Part shown: piece after piece, positions 10,349 to 21,191 of the stretch
How positions within the stretch are numbered: the first letter of the stretch is position 1
How the letters are laid out: each line of letters opens with the position of its first letter
Source: Bombyx mori
Taxonomy: Eukaryota > Arthropoda > Insecta > Lepidoptera > Bombycidae
Reading direction: 5' to 3'
DNA: 64,000 bases
Assembly (NCBI RefSeq): GCF_030269925.1
Contig: NC_085128.1
Coordinates: 8,992,501-9,056,500 of the forward strand
Translations under genes and position numbers: made by a program
Notes under the pieces: generated by a model
The model's input: only the letters and a program-made list of their open reading frames with translations
Told to the model about the DNA's origin: nothing
Databases searched by the model: none

Positions 10349-10512
10349 GTTTGAAGGGTGGGATGACCTTCATACAACATCAATGATACTTTGACCTTAT
10401 GTTTTAAGATGGATGGCGACGTTCACTTTATGATTACTACGAGCTCCGTTGATGAGCTATCATCAGATAGGCCGTGAGCCAATTTATCAACCCATATTGT
10501 GTAATAAAAAAT
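10349..10512 (+). mobile_element. Bm1 SINE 3' part, degenerate
   Basis: It begins GGTTTGAAGGGTGGGATGAC and ends GTGTAATAAAAAATA. Intermediate motifs are heavily mutated. Confidence 0.55.
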
Positions 10513-10844
10513 ATTAAGTGCTCCATATTTTAATGGAGTATTTAATATACTGGGTAAAATAAAGTAATGACAGGAAAAACATTTTCAGGTTGAGATAACT
10601 AGATAATGAAATTATGTATTTTAAGAAAAAAAAAAGTTAAAATTACTCTTACAATACATACATAAAAACACTCGGGAGTAAGGTATTTGATAAGTATAAG
10701 TACAAATTTCGTAACCGGATTTGAACCCTGGCCCGGCGCATCACTCGGTACAAGTACAGCGGCGTCTTATACTTTGAGCCATTACGACTTTAGCATTATT
10801 TTAGAATATTTTTATTTCTTTTCTTCTTATCCATACATCTTCCC

Positions 10845-11040
10845 GCTGAGTTCCTCGCCGGGTCTTCTCAGCGGGTCGCGATTCCGATCGCTGCTGCCCT
10901 AGAGTTGATAGGTTTCCTCCGGAGGCGCACGGGCTGTTGTTAGCAAATCCCAACCCTTCTGGCTGAGAATTTTCTCGCCCACCTGTTCTGATGAAATTCG
11001 TAATGCCATAAGGCCACCAGTAATCCTTCCTTCCTATAAA
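10845..11040 (+). repeat. LINE 3' tail (GGCCACCAGTAATCC family)
   Basis: It shares CTCGCCCACCTGTTCTGATG and GGCCACCAGTAATCC, then a short A-rich end, with 51436-51536. Its left part, TCAGCGGGTCGCGATTCCGA, resembles the LINE 3'-UTR family of 58640-58908. Confidence 0.5.
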
Positions 11041-11540
11041 AATATCATTTTTCGTTTCAATAATATTAATATTATATTAACGTGTACGTAACAACGTAAA
11101 TGCTTAATAAATTTATATATGATAATATACGTACTAAACCAACTATTATAATATGATAATAGGTATTTAAAATTGTCGGTTTAAATAGAACAAATAAGAT
11201 CACGGATACAATCTGTATTCTCCGCAAATACACACCAAATTGAAATAAGGCTGATTAGTATGTGCACCAACTCATAAGTTGTAGGAATGTAGTAGGTATA
11301 CCTACATAATGGCTGGTTATAACGATTAGAATTTTTAAATACGAGATTCAAAGTTCATAGTTTAAAATCATTAAAATTCAAAGGATTGCGTTATGCATGT
11401 AAAAAATTGCATTTTTGTCAATTTCTCAGCATGAAAACTAGTAGCCGTGATATTTCGTTGATGCTTTGACTTATACTACGAGTATACAAATTTGTATAAC
11501 TTAAATACAATTTTTCTTCACTAATAATTGAATGATTTTA
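11041..11540. other. AT-rich spacer
   Basis: No open frame or repeat assignment. Confidence 0.45.
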
Positions 11541-11542
11541 CA

Positions 11543-11808
11543 GCCGTCTGGTGTAGTGGTAAGTGACATGGTCACTACACAAGGGTGTCGCGGGTTCGAA
11601 TCCCGCCAAGGGAAGATATTTGTATGATAAATATAAATGTCTTTTCCAGGGTTATGGATGTATATTAAATATATGTATGTGTATAATATAAAAATCTTAC
11701 ATTTATTTCCGTTATCTGGTACCTGTAACACAAGTTCTTTACGAACTTATCACGGGACCAGTTAACGTGGTGTGATTGTTAGTAAATATTTATTTATTTA
11801 TTTATTTA
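11543..11808 (+). mobile_element. tRNA-headed SINE, family 2
   Basis: The head GCCGTCTGGTGTAGTGGTAA and B-box GGTTCGAATCCCGCC are tRNA-like. The body holds CTGGTACCTGTAACACAAG and the tail is (ATTT)n. A minus-strand copy with the same structure is at 49893-50138. The head does not close an acceptor stem, so it is not a tRNA gene. Confidence 0.75.
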
Positions 11809-11929
11809 TACGATGTTAAATTGACATTTAAAAGACCAGCTTCAGTTGTTTTCTTAGATCGTTTCTAGATACTATAATTTGACTTGTTACTTTAGATGCA
11901 GCGATGTTGACAGAATTCATTTTTAATTG

Positions 11930-12055
11930 CTCTTAGATTGGAAACAAAACCACAGCTCGCCTGGTATTGAGTAGTTACCGGATGCCGTAGACATTACAAC
12001 GTTTATGACATCATCCAGCTTGACACATGAAGTCGTTCTCTCCATTTAATTATAC
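11930..12055 (-). mobile_element. Bm1 SINE fragment, very degenerate
   Basis: CACAGCTCGCCTGGTATTGA, then GTAGTTACCGGATGCC and GTAGACATTACAACG, are diverged reverse-complement Bm1 motifs. Confidence 0.4.
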
Positions 12056-12071
12056 AATGGCAGTTTCAAGT

Positions 12072-12453
12072 AAGCTGGAAGGCATGACTACTTCGCGGGA
12101 GAGACCAGCAGGATAATGCGGGTTCTAAATATTTCAAAACTTTAGTAAATACGCAAATTTGTAAAGTTTGGCGAGTTTAATTTTATTAAATGATGTTTGT
12201 TTTGTTATTGTGGAAGTCGTACAGGCGAAGTCGCATCACTCGATGTGGGTAAGCCGGCCGGCAAGCTGGAAGGTGCGACTACTCCGCGGGAGAGACCAGC
12301 AGGATAATGCGGGTTCTAAATATATAATAACTTTAGTAAATATGCATATTTGTAAATTTTGTCGAGTTTCATTTTATTAGATGATGTTTGTTTTGTTATT
12401 GTTGAAGTCGTACAGGCGAAGCCGCATCACTCGATGTGGGTAAGCCGGCCGTC
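12072..12453. repeat. Two-copy tandem repeat, period about 191 bp
   Basis: AAGCTGGAAGG starts at 12072 and again at 12263. Each unit runs through GGGAGAGACCAGCAGGATAA, GATGATGTTTGTTTTGTTAT-like sequence, GTCGTACAGGCGAAG and ends GTGGGTAAGCCGGCCG. The units differ by scattered substitutions, so the duplication is not very recent. No coding potential. Confidence 0.8.
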
Positions 12454-13220
12454 CTTTAGGCCACGGATGTTTTTAAAGTACATAATAGAAATGGTAAATT
12501 TTTAAATCTCAAATTCAGCACGTTCAAAGATATTGAGAAGCAATGGGATCACCTAGTACTTGAAAATGCATCCAGTCATCTGTTACAAATTAGTTTTTAT
12601 TATTGCAATTACATCGAGTGACTGACAGCAGGTTTTACTATGGGCCCGTCAAGCTATTTTCCACCATCATGACAAATTTTTTCAAAACAATCCTACATTT
12701 TCGTTGGAAAGGATAGGTTGGTTATCTTAGCACTTAGTTGAGACTACAACCACATACGCCAAGCTAGAGTGGTAAAATTTTTTTTTACATACATTTCCAT
12801 TGGTACCAGCTTTACACAAGTAGGCCGTAAGAGCGCCTTTACATACAAAGTATAAAATAAACAATAAACTTATTTCAAATGTTGGTTTTGTAAGTTTCCG
12901 AAAAAATACCAATATTTTAGGAATTTCCACTAAGTCGTATGCTTAAGTATTAAATATGCAATCAACAATAAAAAATGGCATGATATTTTAAACCAATCAT
13001 TTCATTAAATTTATAAAAACAAATGAAATTACCATTTAATTATTTATCCTTCACATAATACCAGCATGCAATGGGTACACACACACACACTACACTCCAA
13101 CGATCAAATATAGTTGTGGTCAATGTGTACACATGTAAGCGTGTGATCATCGGTGACCGAATCCGGTATATCGACATCATATGTTTGCAGACGTTTGACA
13201 TTACGATAGATCTGCAGTGA
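12454..13220. other. Spacer upstream of CPR-A
   Basis: AT-rich, with a short AC run at 13079-13090. The last 200 bases presumably hold regulatory sites of CPR-A, but I can name none with confidence. Confidence 0.35.
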
Positions 13221-13224
13221 AATG

Positions 13225-13260
13225 TATAAAAGATTTTGTCACAAGCATGCAGGCATCAGT
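13225..13260 (+). promoter_or_regulatory. CPR-A core promoter
   Basis: TATAAAA at 13225-13231 is followed, 33 bases from its first T, by the A of the arthropod initiator TCAGT (13256-13260). The predicted 5' UTR is about 45 bases. Confidence 0.7.
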
Positions 13261-13302
13261 CTGTCATCGGGTACCAGCAGGAACGAACCAAAACTATTAA
13301 AA

Positions 13303-14892
13303 ATGAAATTGGTAGGTCCCTAGTTTTAAGCTTTTAGTTCGCGATGCGAATATTTAATTGTTTTTGTTTTAACAATGTAATTGGTATTTAATTTTTAAAT
13401 ATTTTTGCCGCAGATCATCGTTGTAGCTCTCGCCCTTGTGGCTACCGTCATCGCTGCCCCCCCTACAGAGGACTACCCTAAGATCGTTCGGTCTGAATTC
13501 GACGCCAGCCCCGATGGAGCTTACAACTACAAGTAAATATTTTAAAATATATTTTTAATAGTACTTATATTTGCAGTTTAGTCATAATAGCTTAATATCT
13601 ATCTAGCACAAAGCGATTCGGTAACCGCTTAATATCAGTTATCTTCATTTCAAACATGAATATTGACACCTGAATGAAGTTCGGAATCCAAAATTCTCAA
13701 TATGGTTGTAATAAAGGCTTATACTCTTTAAATCGGAAAACATTACTTCTTTATCAGTGATAAAGAGTTAAAACTATTTACTTTCATAGTTTAATCTCAT
13801 TTTTAGTGGTCACGGACGACAGCCCTGGGAATTAATGTAATGACAATAAAAATCGCGAGCTTAAACCGTTTAAGTACATAATTTTAATAATATCTACGAC
13901 TCGCAATTATTATAATGAAAAATACGTTCAGCTTACCTGTCTACCTAATTTACTTAATATCATTTTATTTACCTAATTTCATTATCCAGTAGTCATTCAA
14001 GGGCGACGCGGAAAAGATCGTACGTGCATAGGTAATCAAATGGGCGGAATATACACCGTTTTATCTACGGGGCCCGATTGCCACTTAGCACCTGATGTAA
14101 TGTTAAGTAACCTAAAGCCGTATAAAATTTCAATCTTATCACCAGTAGTGTTTTGTATTTAAGACTGTTATTGTATGATGAATCCGATGAAAGCTATCAA
14201 TAATTTTTTTGTGTCTTAAAAACCAAAATTGAAGCAGAGGATCCTTCTAGTTCCTTGCTTCTTACACACTTATAAATGGCGTGGCCTACAATAATAATAT
14301 AAATTAAAAGAACTATTTTTTTATTAGCGGTAGGACCTCTTTGAGCCCGCACGGGTAGGTATCATCTCCCTGCCAATTTCAGCCGTGAAGCAGTAAAACG
14401 TTTCGGTTTGAAGGGTGGGGCAGCCGTTGTAACTATACTGAGACCTTAGAACTCATATTTCAAGGTGAGTGGCGGCATTTACGTTGTAGATGTCTATGAG
14501 CTCCACTAACCATTTAACAACAGGTGAGCTGTGAGCTCGTTAACCAATGTAAGCAATAAAAAAAACCTACTTATAAATGGCGTATTTGACTCATGCGAAA
14601 TCACGAGATTTGTGACCTAGAATAATGATATAATAAATTAAAAGAACTATTTTAATACGTTCTTTTTTATTATAGTTTCGAGACTTCCAACGGCATCGTG
14701 CGTAGCGAAACTGGTGAGCTGAAGGAGGCTCTCGACGACGACAACAAGCCTCACGTTATTGTTGCTGTGCGTGGAAGCTACAGTTACACGAACACTGACG
14801 GCAAACCTGAAACCATTACGTACTTCGCTGACGAGACTGGATACCATGCTCAGGGTGAATCTATTCCTCAGGTCGCCTCCGCCACGAGCTAA
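13303..14892 (+). CDS. RR-1 cuticular protein CPR-A (larval cuticle protein type)
   Basis: Secreted structural protein of the cuticle that binds chitin through the Rebers-Riddiford domain. Exons: 13303-13311 (MKL), 13414-13532, 14676-14892, joining to 114 aa. Residues 4-18 ([15 protein letters not shown]) form the signal peptide, cleaved near A17/A18. The mature start [10 protein letters not shown] leads into GAYNYNFETSNG (residues 38-49). The RR-1 core is [20 protein letters not shown] (76-95) with [12 protein letters not shown] after it. The tail is only 8 residues, so it is a short larval-cuticle-protein type. The ATG is fixed by the classic 3-codon first exon with donor GTAGGT. The second intron (13533-14675) is phase 2 and holds a Bm1. 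The exact Bombyx gene name is not recalled, so no symbol is given. Confidence 0.93.
14265..14654. repeat. Direct repeats flanking a Bm1 copy
   Basis: ACTTATAAATGGCGT and AAATTAAAAGAACTATTTT both occur to the left (14265-14321) and right (14568-14654) of the Bm1. The right copy has about 28 extra bases. This is longer than a usual SINE target duplication. Confidence 0.6.
14324..14566 (+). mobile_element. Bm1 SINE, 5'-truncated, in CPR-A intron
   Basis: It begins TTAGCGGTAGGACC and ends GTAAGCAATAAAAAAAAC. It is flanked by related direct repeats (14265-14321 and 14568-14654). Confidence 0.85.
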
Positions 14893-15065
14893 ACTTCTAA
14901 ATTCCCTGGATAGATTTAAGTAATGAAGCCTTAATACAGGATTGTGTGGCGAAGCATCCACCACATTCTCTTGTTACTCGTTATTAATTTGATGCTCACT
15001 GCCATATTTTTTTGTACGTTTTTTTTTACTATTTGTTGTGTTTTCAATATGTCATGCACAAAGAC

Positions 15066-15071
15066 AATAAA
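15066..15071 (+). terminator. CPR-A polyadenylation signal AATAAA
   Basis: Canonical AATAAA 174 bases after the CPR-A stop, followed by a GTGTGATTTT stretch. Confidence 0.65.
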
Positions 15072-15425
15072 GTTCATTTGATATAAAATGCGTGTGATTT
15101 TATTTTATATTCTATATTTGTCATGTAGACTTGTTTTAAATATTGCGATGCGTCCCATTGAGTCGGAAAAGCCTTATCTTAAAAGCTCTTAAAAGTTTAA
15201 GGCTATTTGAATGTGGATATTTGAAAATTTGCCTAGCAATAATCGAATTCGATGATTGTTAATAAAATGTATAGTGTCATTACCTTGTTTGTACATTGTG
15301 TCGCAATAAGATATGCCTGTTCATATTATAATTTAAGACTGGTAAGTGACATAATAATATATTGATTTAATACGACATGATAATTCAGTAAAATTCTATC
15401 AAATTGACACAACCCGTAATCACAG
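15072..15425. other. AT-rich spacer
   Basis: Nothing recognisable. Confidence 0.45.
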
Positions 15426-15432
15426 ATAATAC

Positions 15433-15575
15433 TATTCTTCTTCTTCTCCATCGCTCCCTCATTGCTGAGGATCGTGACTCCGTTTCAGCTTGTCGACTGC
15501 CAGCCTCCATTCCGCTCAGTTTCCTGGTGTAATGCAGCGCTAAGTGGTCCGCTGGTTTGCTCGGAGATCTGGTAT
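15433..15575. repeat. Dispersed repeat fragment, probably LINE 3' region
   Basis: TTCTTCTTCTCCATCGCTCC followed by CATTGCTGAGGATCGTGACT is a moderately GC-rich island in AT-rich spacer. It looks like the reverse strand of a LINE 3' part. Class uncertain. Confidence 0.35.
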
Positions 15576-15802
15576 ATAGATAATACTATATTTAAACTAT
15601 TATTATTAATGATTAAACTATATGATTAAACTAATACTATATTTATTTATTAAATTAATTATCTTAAACGTTAATATTATAATCATACCTATGCCCGACT
15701 ACCGGGCTCAAATTCAAGGGTTTCTTAGTTAATATGAATAAGTTTGATAATAAGAAGCTTACAAATGACTTCCACGATGAAGAAAGAATATACATATTTT
15801 TA

Positions 15803-15928
15803 TTTTTATTTTTATTTTTTTTATTGCCTTTGTAGGCAGACGAGCATACGGCCCACCTGATGGTGAGTGGTTACCGTCGCCCATGGACTTCAGCAATGCC
15901 AAGGGCAGAGCCAAGCCGCTGCCTATGG
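15803..15928 (-). repeat. Short LINE 3'-end copy
   Basis: T-rich start, ATTGCCTTTGTAGGCAGACG, CATACGGCCCACCTGATGG and AAGCCGCTGCC: the reverse complement of a tail ending GTCTGCCTACAAGGGCAATA plus A-run. Further copies are at 21924-22052, 36609-36720, 37109-37220 and 42799-42912. All are about 110 bp, as expected for 5'-truncated non-LTR insertions. Confidence 0.7.
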
Positions 15929-16114
15929 CAAAATAATTAAAATGAAATAGATATTATGGTACGAGCTCCCAGACTTTGATATTGAGCTCAAATGATGTTG
16001 TTGACAATCGTATTCAGGATATTCGTTATAAATCTGTGATCCATTTTCCTCAAGCTACTGCTATATTATTATAAATTTACATATCATCTTCTTCAAAGGC
16101 TAGAAAAAAGTCCT

Positions 16115-16180
16115 CAGTGGTAGGCTGCAGCTAGGTATTATTGCTGATGTCCATAAGCGACGGTGACCACTCATCATCAA
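16115..16180 (+). repeat. Decayed fragment of the same LINE tail
   Basis: ATTGCTGATGTCCATAAGCG and ACGGTGACCACTCATCATCA match the tail at 36609-36720, with both ends missing. Confidence 0.4.
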
Positions 16181-16186
16181 CTTTGA

Positions 16187-16658
16187 AGTCATAATGACCT
16201 AAAGGATAAGACGCCTGGCGCCCTCGTGTCGAGCGATGTGATTCTCTTAGAATCCCGCAAGCAGGTAACAATTCTTCTAATGAAATACGCACTTGACATA
16301 AAATATGTATGCTTACGATTCACTTCCACGATGAAAGAATAACATCGTATAATAAAATCAAGCCCACAAAAAATATAATTTCTGTAATAGCTGGTGGTAG
16401 GCGTCCTCTGGGTTCGCTCGGATTATTACCACCACCCCGCCTATTTCTGCCGCAAAGCTCATTACTGCTGAGTAATGAGCAGAAATGCGTTTCGGTTACA
16501 AAGCGGGGCAGCCGTTCTACTATGGAACTTAGATTTAAAACTCATGTCTCAAGATGTGTGGCGTCATTTATGTTTTTGATGTCTATCCTCTCCGGTAATG
16601 ATTTAACACCAGGTGAGGCCGTGAGCTTGTTCATCCGCCTAAACAATGCAATAAATTA
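16187..16658 (+). mobile_element. Bm1 SINE, full length, diverged
   Basis: The head has GACCTAAAGGATAAGACG, the body AGCTGGTGGTAGG, and the end AACAATGCAATAAATT. It carries a small internal duplication at TCATTACTGCTGAGTAATGA. Confidence 0.8.
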
Positions 16659-16854
16659 AGGAATTAGGGCGTATACCTTCGAAGGTATAAACATAATCAA
16701 GTAAACTAGGAAGCTTACCGCAAGGCTTGACTTCAAAACAAGCTTTACGATCAGTATTCCTACTAGAAAAATCTAGTAGGGTACATTATGAAGTGATAAT
16801 ACTGCGATGACTATTTTAGTCCCGAAAATAATTTAGTATAATATATTTTACTTC

Positions 16855-17085
16855 TTCTTCTTCCAGTGCCTCTTCAATCCTGAAGGTTGGCCGTTAGCTT
16901 CCTGTATTCCTTTCTGTCAGCAGCCAGCCGGAACAGCTATTCGACGGAGGCAAATCCGGTCCACTCCCGGATATTCCGGAGCCATGACTTTTTTCTTCGC
17001 CCAGCACGTCTCTTTCCGTCCACTTTGCCCATAATTATCAGCTGCAGCAGCATGTATCGATATATATATATATATATATTTTACT
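16855..17085. repeat. Dispersed repeat fragment with (TA)n
   Basis: TTCTTCTTCTTCCAGTGCC to ATAATTATCAGCTGCAGCAG is a GC-richer island ending in a TA run at 17061-17080. It resembles the reverse strand of a LINE. Class uncertain. Confidence 0.35.
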
Positions 17086-17089
17086 AGCA

Positions 17090-18455
17090 AGTTTATTATT
17101 AAACTTAGTTTAGAAAAACTTAGTTTAGATCTTATAAAATTTAGTTTTAGCTTAGGGTAATCCGTAACTTTCTTTAGACAAAACAAAGGGGTGCCGGCTT
17201 CCATCTTGATTGATGCCGAAAATAATAAATACTTACGATGGTATCATATGCAGGCGATGAACATGTCATAATATTCTCTGCCTGTGAACGTGTTTCCGAA
17301 ACGTGTGTCACATCACTGTGTTACTAGCATATATTTTGGCTTACCTTTAGTTAATTTGAAGAGGAAGAAACTGCTCGAGGATTCCAGCATCTTGATTTAA
17401 TTATTAGATATAGATATCTGTCTACGTTTCCCGCTTAAAATGCATATTACATCATTTTCAAACAATTGTTGTTTGGAATTGTCAGAATTAGGGAGTCATT
17501 GTTATTTTAATGATGTCATCGCAACGATTCTTGGTTTATTAAAATTCTGGTACTTTGCAGCTAGTTCACACGAGACTGCGAATATTTAAATATTTTTTAT
17601 TCTAATGGGTAGAATAACCTAACGGTCAGTCAGGTGTTCATTATGGTTCATTACGTCATTAACGTGAATACCGATGTCCACCCTGACATGAGGTAGGTAG
17701 ATAGGACCACACACAGTCTAATTGTGATGTTTATGTTCTCCGGTAACTTCTGGATTAAATATGTAAATAGCGAACCCCTATTGACGGGAAGTATTTCTTC
17801 AGCAAATAAGCTTCCTTTGCACTAGTTGGGAAGACTAGCTAACGTGCTCAAATGTCCAGGAAGGAATCTAAGTCGGAATCTCAATTGCACTAAAACGACG
17901 ACTTCTTCTTCATATATCCATAAGCACGATCGCTTTCAAGGTCATGACATATCTATTGCGCAGACGGGTCGACGAGTCTTATCCTTTAGGTCAAAACGAT
18001 TAGTCCATAAAAGTAGTCATAAAGATAACTATAACATATTGATATTCTGTGCTATAATATTTTACATAGACAAGTACTAGATAAGGAGGCGATAGCATTA
18101 TAATTTATTTTTCTACGATTTCCTGACGGCAGACATTACATGAACTCGTCTTTACAATTTTTAATTATTTATTTCTTACAGTTATTGTCATTTCAATAGT
18201 AAGAGTATTCAAGGAAATTTTGATCGCTTATTACTTTTATTTTGTTTATAATATATGTAATTATTTTTGGATGTTATTGGCAGTCATTCAGAGGACGATT
18301 CCGATAGTAATTTTGATATGCGAGTGGCCCCTGCAAACATCAATAGCTCATTTTTTGTCGATCTGTTATCCTATTAGACACAAAAAGATGAATAAAAATA
18401 CATTCCAAAAACATCATGCTGTAATTTTTGAGATCAATTTGTGGATCTTAAGTGT
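17090..18455. other. Long AT-rich spacer
   Basis: A few short frames exist, none with a recognisable domain or splice context. Weak Bm1-like words near 17690-17750 are too short to call. Confidence 0.4.
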
Positions 18456-18938
18456 TTTTTCCTACCTATTATATTAATCTCGAGGGATTATTCTAGATTC
18501 ACTGAACTATTAGGTGAGCTCACGGGGTCCAAACCGGGAGTGTTGCTGAGACTGGCACTGGGAAGGGCAGTACTTCGTAGAATCTACCACCGGATCGGAA
18601 ACACGATCCACTGAGAAGATCCGTCGAGAAATTCAGTAAGCTGTGTCTATGGGTTAATTTACTCGTCGAGCCCTTCGTCGCAAGCGACGGGTTTGGCGAG
18701 GACGGTGACTGGTGCTTGAGGTACCTAAAAGCACCGTTAATGGATCGGGAGGATCCGTAATGACGTGCTTAGAGCCACGTCGACTGTTTACCGTTCGGTC
18801 CACAGGATCGGGTATGTAATTACCGGCGGCCACGACAAGCCGGTTTTCATGTCGTGCCGCCTTCTCAAAGTGGTGCAGTGATGCCGACTGTAAATACTTA
18901 CTGACTGAGTCAAGCTCCAGGTCGTCATGGAGATTCAC
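18456..18938 (-). mobile_element. LINE 3' fragment with reverse-transcriptase-protein C-terminus
   Basis: Read on the minus strand, 18938 down to 18654 is an intact 94-codon frame with HFEKAARHENRLVVAAGNYI, then PDPVDRTV and DPPDPLTVLLGTSS, ending in a stop. I recognise this as the C-terminal end of a silkworm jockey-like LINE pol protein. The 3' UTR follows (GATCTTCTCAGTGGATCG type) and ends against a T-rich strand at 18456. 5'-truncated, as usual. Confidence 0.65.
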
Positions 18939-19002
18939 ACAAAGTTACGGTTGATAAATAATATTTCGCTGAAAATGTTTTATACAAAAATTAAGTTGTA
19001 TG

Positions 19003-19174
19003 AAGACATTGTGGCCCAAAGGATAAGACACCCGGTGGATGATTTCGAGCGAGTGTTCAAATCTCGCAAGCAGGTACCAAATTTTTCTAATTAACTTTGT
19101 ACTTAACACACTTCCATGAAGAAGAAATAGCATCATATTATAAAAAGTAAAACCCGCAAGAACTATAATCTAAT
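19003..19174 (+). mobile_element. Bm1 SINE head only
   Basis: TTGTGGCCCAAAGGATAAG, GTTCAAATCTCGCAAGCAGG and AAAACCCGCAAGAACTATAA are the first third of Bm1. It is 3'-truncated, which is unusual for a SINE and implies a later deletion. Confidence 0.7.
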
Positions 19175-19495
19175 TAACATATTATCAAGTTGATTGAAGT
19201 TGCGTATATTTATAGTACAGTAACGGTTATAATATTGTTTAAATTTATGTGATGTGATGTGATTATGTGTTAATTCTCTAATCTGTACGATTGCGCTTAC
19301 GTGGATCTCACACTCATTATTGTCTATAGCATTTTCTTAGCTTTTCGCTGGTTCTAATTAAAACCATTTAACTGTTATTCAACATTAGATGCGATATACG
19401 CGACCTCTGAATTTCCAATCGTAATTCGTTCTAATGTATTATAAAAATCCATGAAATGATAGTGGAATATTTTTTGAATAATTTATGCAATCGTC

Positions 19496-19608
19496 TTTTT
19501 TTCCTACCTATGCTTGCCTTGAGAGGCTATATCAGCTTCGCCCTAACGTGTAGGTGAGCTCGCGGAGCTCAAACCGGAGTGGTGCTAATACTGGCCCTAG
19601 CAAGAGCC
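19496..19608 (-). repeat. LINE 3' tail (same family as 58640-58908)
   Basis: CTTTTTTTCCTACCTATGC, then GCCTTGAGAGGCTATATCAG and GTAGGTGAGCTCGCGGAG, is the reverse complement of the family's poly(A) end. Confidence 0.6.
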
Positions 19609-19611
19609 CAA

Positions 19612-19715
19612 TCGTATAATTATCGTTGGATGCAGGTGACAACGGGTCGGCCGCACTGGAACATCAATTGGAGAGGCCTATGTTTATTAGTGGACAGTAG
19701 ACAGGCTGAGACGAT
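19612..19715 (+). repeat. LINE C-terminal coding fragment (RWMQVTTGRP)
   Basis: Encodes RWMQVTTGRPHWNINWRGL, related to 4376-4470, and ends GACGATGAT. Confidence 0.5.
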
Positions 19716-19846
19716 GATAGTTAAGAGGTCGAGATTCTATGATTCTAAGGTGCGCATATGTGAAATGTATTTTTACTAAAATAAATCTTTCTGTTCATTT
19801 GTGATACACACATTGTATTGTATGATATGATCAGAAAAAAATCATT

Positions 19847-20086
19847 ATTGTTTTATTGCTTACAAGGTTGGACGAGCTCACGACTCACCTGGAGTTAAGT
19901 GGTTACCGGAACTTATAGATAGAACAACGTAAATGCCGCTACCGACCTTGTGACCTGAGTTGTAACTCTCGGTTTTTACAGTACAACAGCTGCCCCACCC
20001 TTCACTCTGGAACGCATTACTGCTTCACGACAGAAATAGGCAGGTTGGTCGTTCCTAACCGTGTGAGTTCACAAGGCATCCTATGT
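19847..20086 (-). mobile_element. Bm1 SINE, 5'-truncated
   Basis: TTTTATTGCTTACAAGGTTG through GTGAGTTCACAAGGC, reverse complement of the body. No head. Confidence 0.8.
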
Positions 20087-20089
20087 ATG

Positions 20090-20595
20090 ACCAGAACGAC
20101 TACCCAAGCATCTCAGAAGGAGGTCTAACAGCTCAGTACAAATTGCTTTGCGAGTAAATATTCCACTGGCTTGGAACTGCGAAGTATTAGTTTGTCTATA
20201 TCTGTCGAGGCTCTTAAGGTGAATAGCTGGGCAATATTGTTGTGAATCTCTTTATAGTATCAAGATGACTAATAAACTTCCGGGCGCGTGAATTAAATTA
20301 AAATAAATTATGATTGAATATTTTAAAATGAGTTTCAACCCGGATCTATTAGAATTTCATTTTTTTAAGTTCGCTAGTAAATCTTAATTTAATAACTACT
20401 TATATGTATATATTTAATAATTTGCAAAGTACAATGAAATATTTCGACGGCTACTAAATTTATTTGAAAATTAATTATTATTATTGATTACCATGTTTAT
20501 AAGGCTGTTCTTCTACATTTTCATCAGTTTTAGTTAAATTATTTTGAGATAGATTTTAATTTTATCGTAAGTATGCTGAAAGACTGCTGCTTTTT
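20090..20595. other. AT-rich spacer
   Basis: No feature recognised. Confidence 0.45.
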
Positions 20596-20596
20596 T

Positions 20597-20842
20597 ACTG
20601 GTGGTAGGACCTCTTGTGAGTCCGCCCTGGTAGGTACCACCACCCCGCCTATTTCTGCCGTGAAGCAGTTACGTGTTTCGGTTTGAAGGGTGGGGCAGCC
20701 GTTGTAACTATACTTGAGACCTTAGAACTTATATCTCAAGGTGGGTGGCGTATTTACGTTGTAGATGTCTATGGGCTCCAGTAACCACTTAAAACCAGGT
20801 GGGCTATGAGCTCTTCCACCCATCTAAGCAATAAAAAACAAA
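20597..20842 (+). mobile_element. Bm1 SINE, 5'-truncated
   Basis: CTGGTGGTAGGACCTCTTGT to CATCTAAGCAATAAAAAAC, well preserved. Confidence 0.88.
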
Positions 20843-20997
20843 AAGATTTCTTGAAAAAATAATGAGGGCAATTTTTTCTTATTGCCATATTTTATCATAC
20901 TGCGTGTACTTATTGATGATTAATAAAGTGAACGAAATGCTGATTGAATTAATTTCGCTTATAGCGTTAGGTGTCTTTAAATCGTAAGATGCGATAA

Positions 20998-21071
20998 ATA
21001 TACATATATGTATATATGTACATTTATATACTCATATATACATATATGTATATATATGTATATTTATATAC
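20998..21071. repeat. TA/TACATA microsatellite
   Basis: Imperfect run of ATACATATATGTATATATG units over about 74 bases. Confidence 0.8.
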
Positions 21072-21191
21072 TGGGGGCATCCTGTGGTAGTCGCTAACAT
21101 TGAGTGAGCTGTGAACAAATTTTGCAGCGGATGATTTTGTAACATTTTGTTTCTTACTATATATTTATTATACATACTCGCACTACTAGTA

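Noticed and set aside
11543..11615. tRNA gene
   Set aside because: A tRNA-like head with good boxes, but no paired acceptor stem, and a SINE body and tail follow. A second copy of the whole unit exists at 49893-50138.
12072..12453. CRISPR-like array
   Set aside because: Only two long units with no spacers, in a eukaryotic genome.
14647..14964. 105-codon minus-strand frame
   Set aside because: Antisense to the last CPR-A exon.
16309..16659. 116-codon plus-strand frame
   Set aside because: Lies wholly inside a diverged Bm1 SINE.
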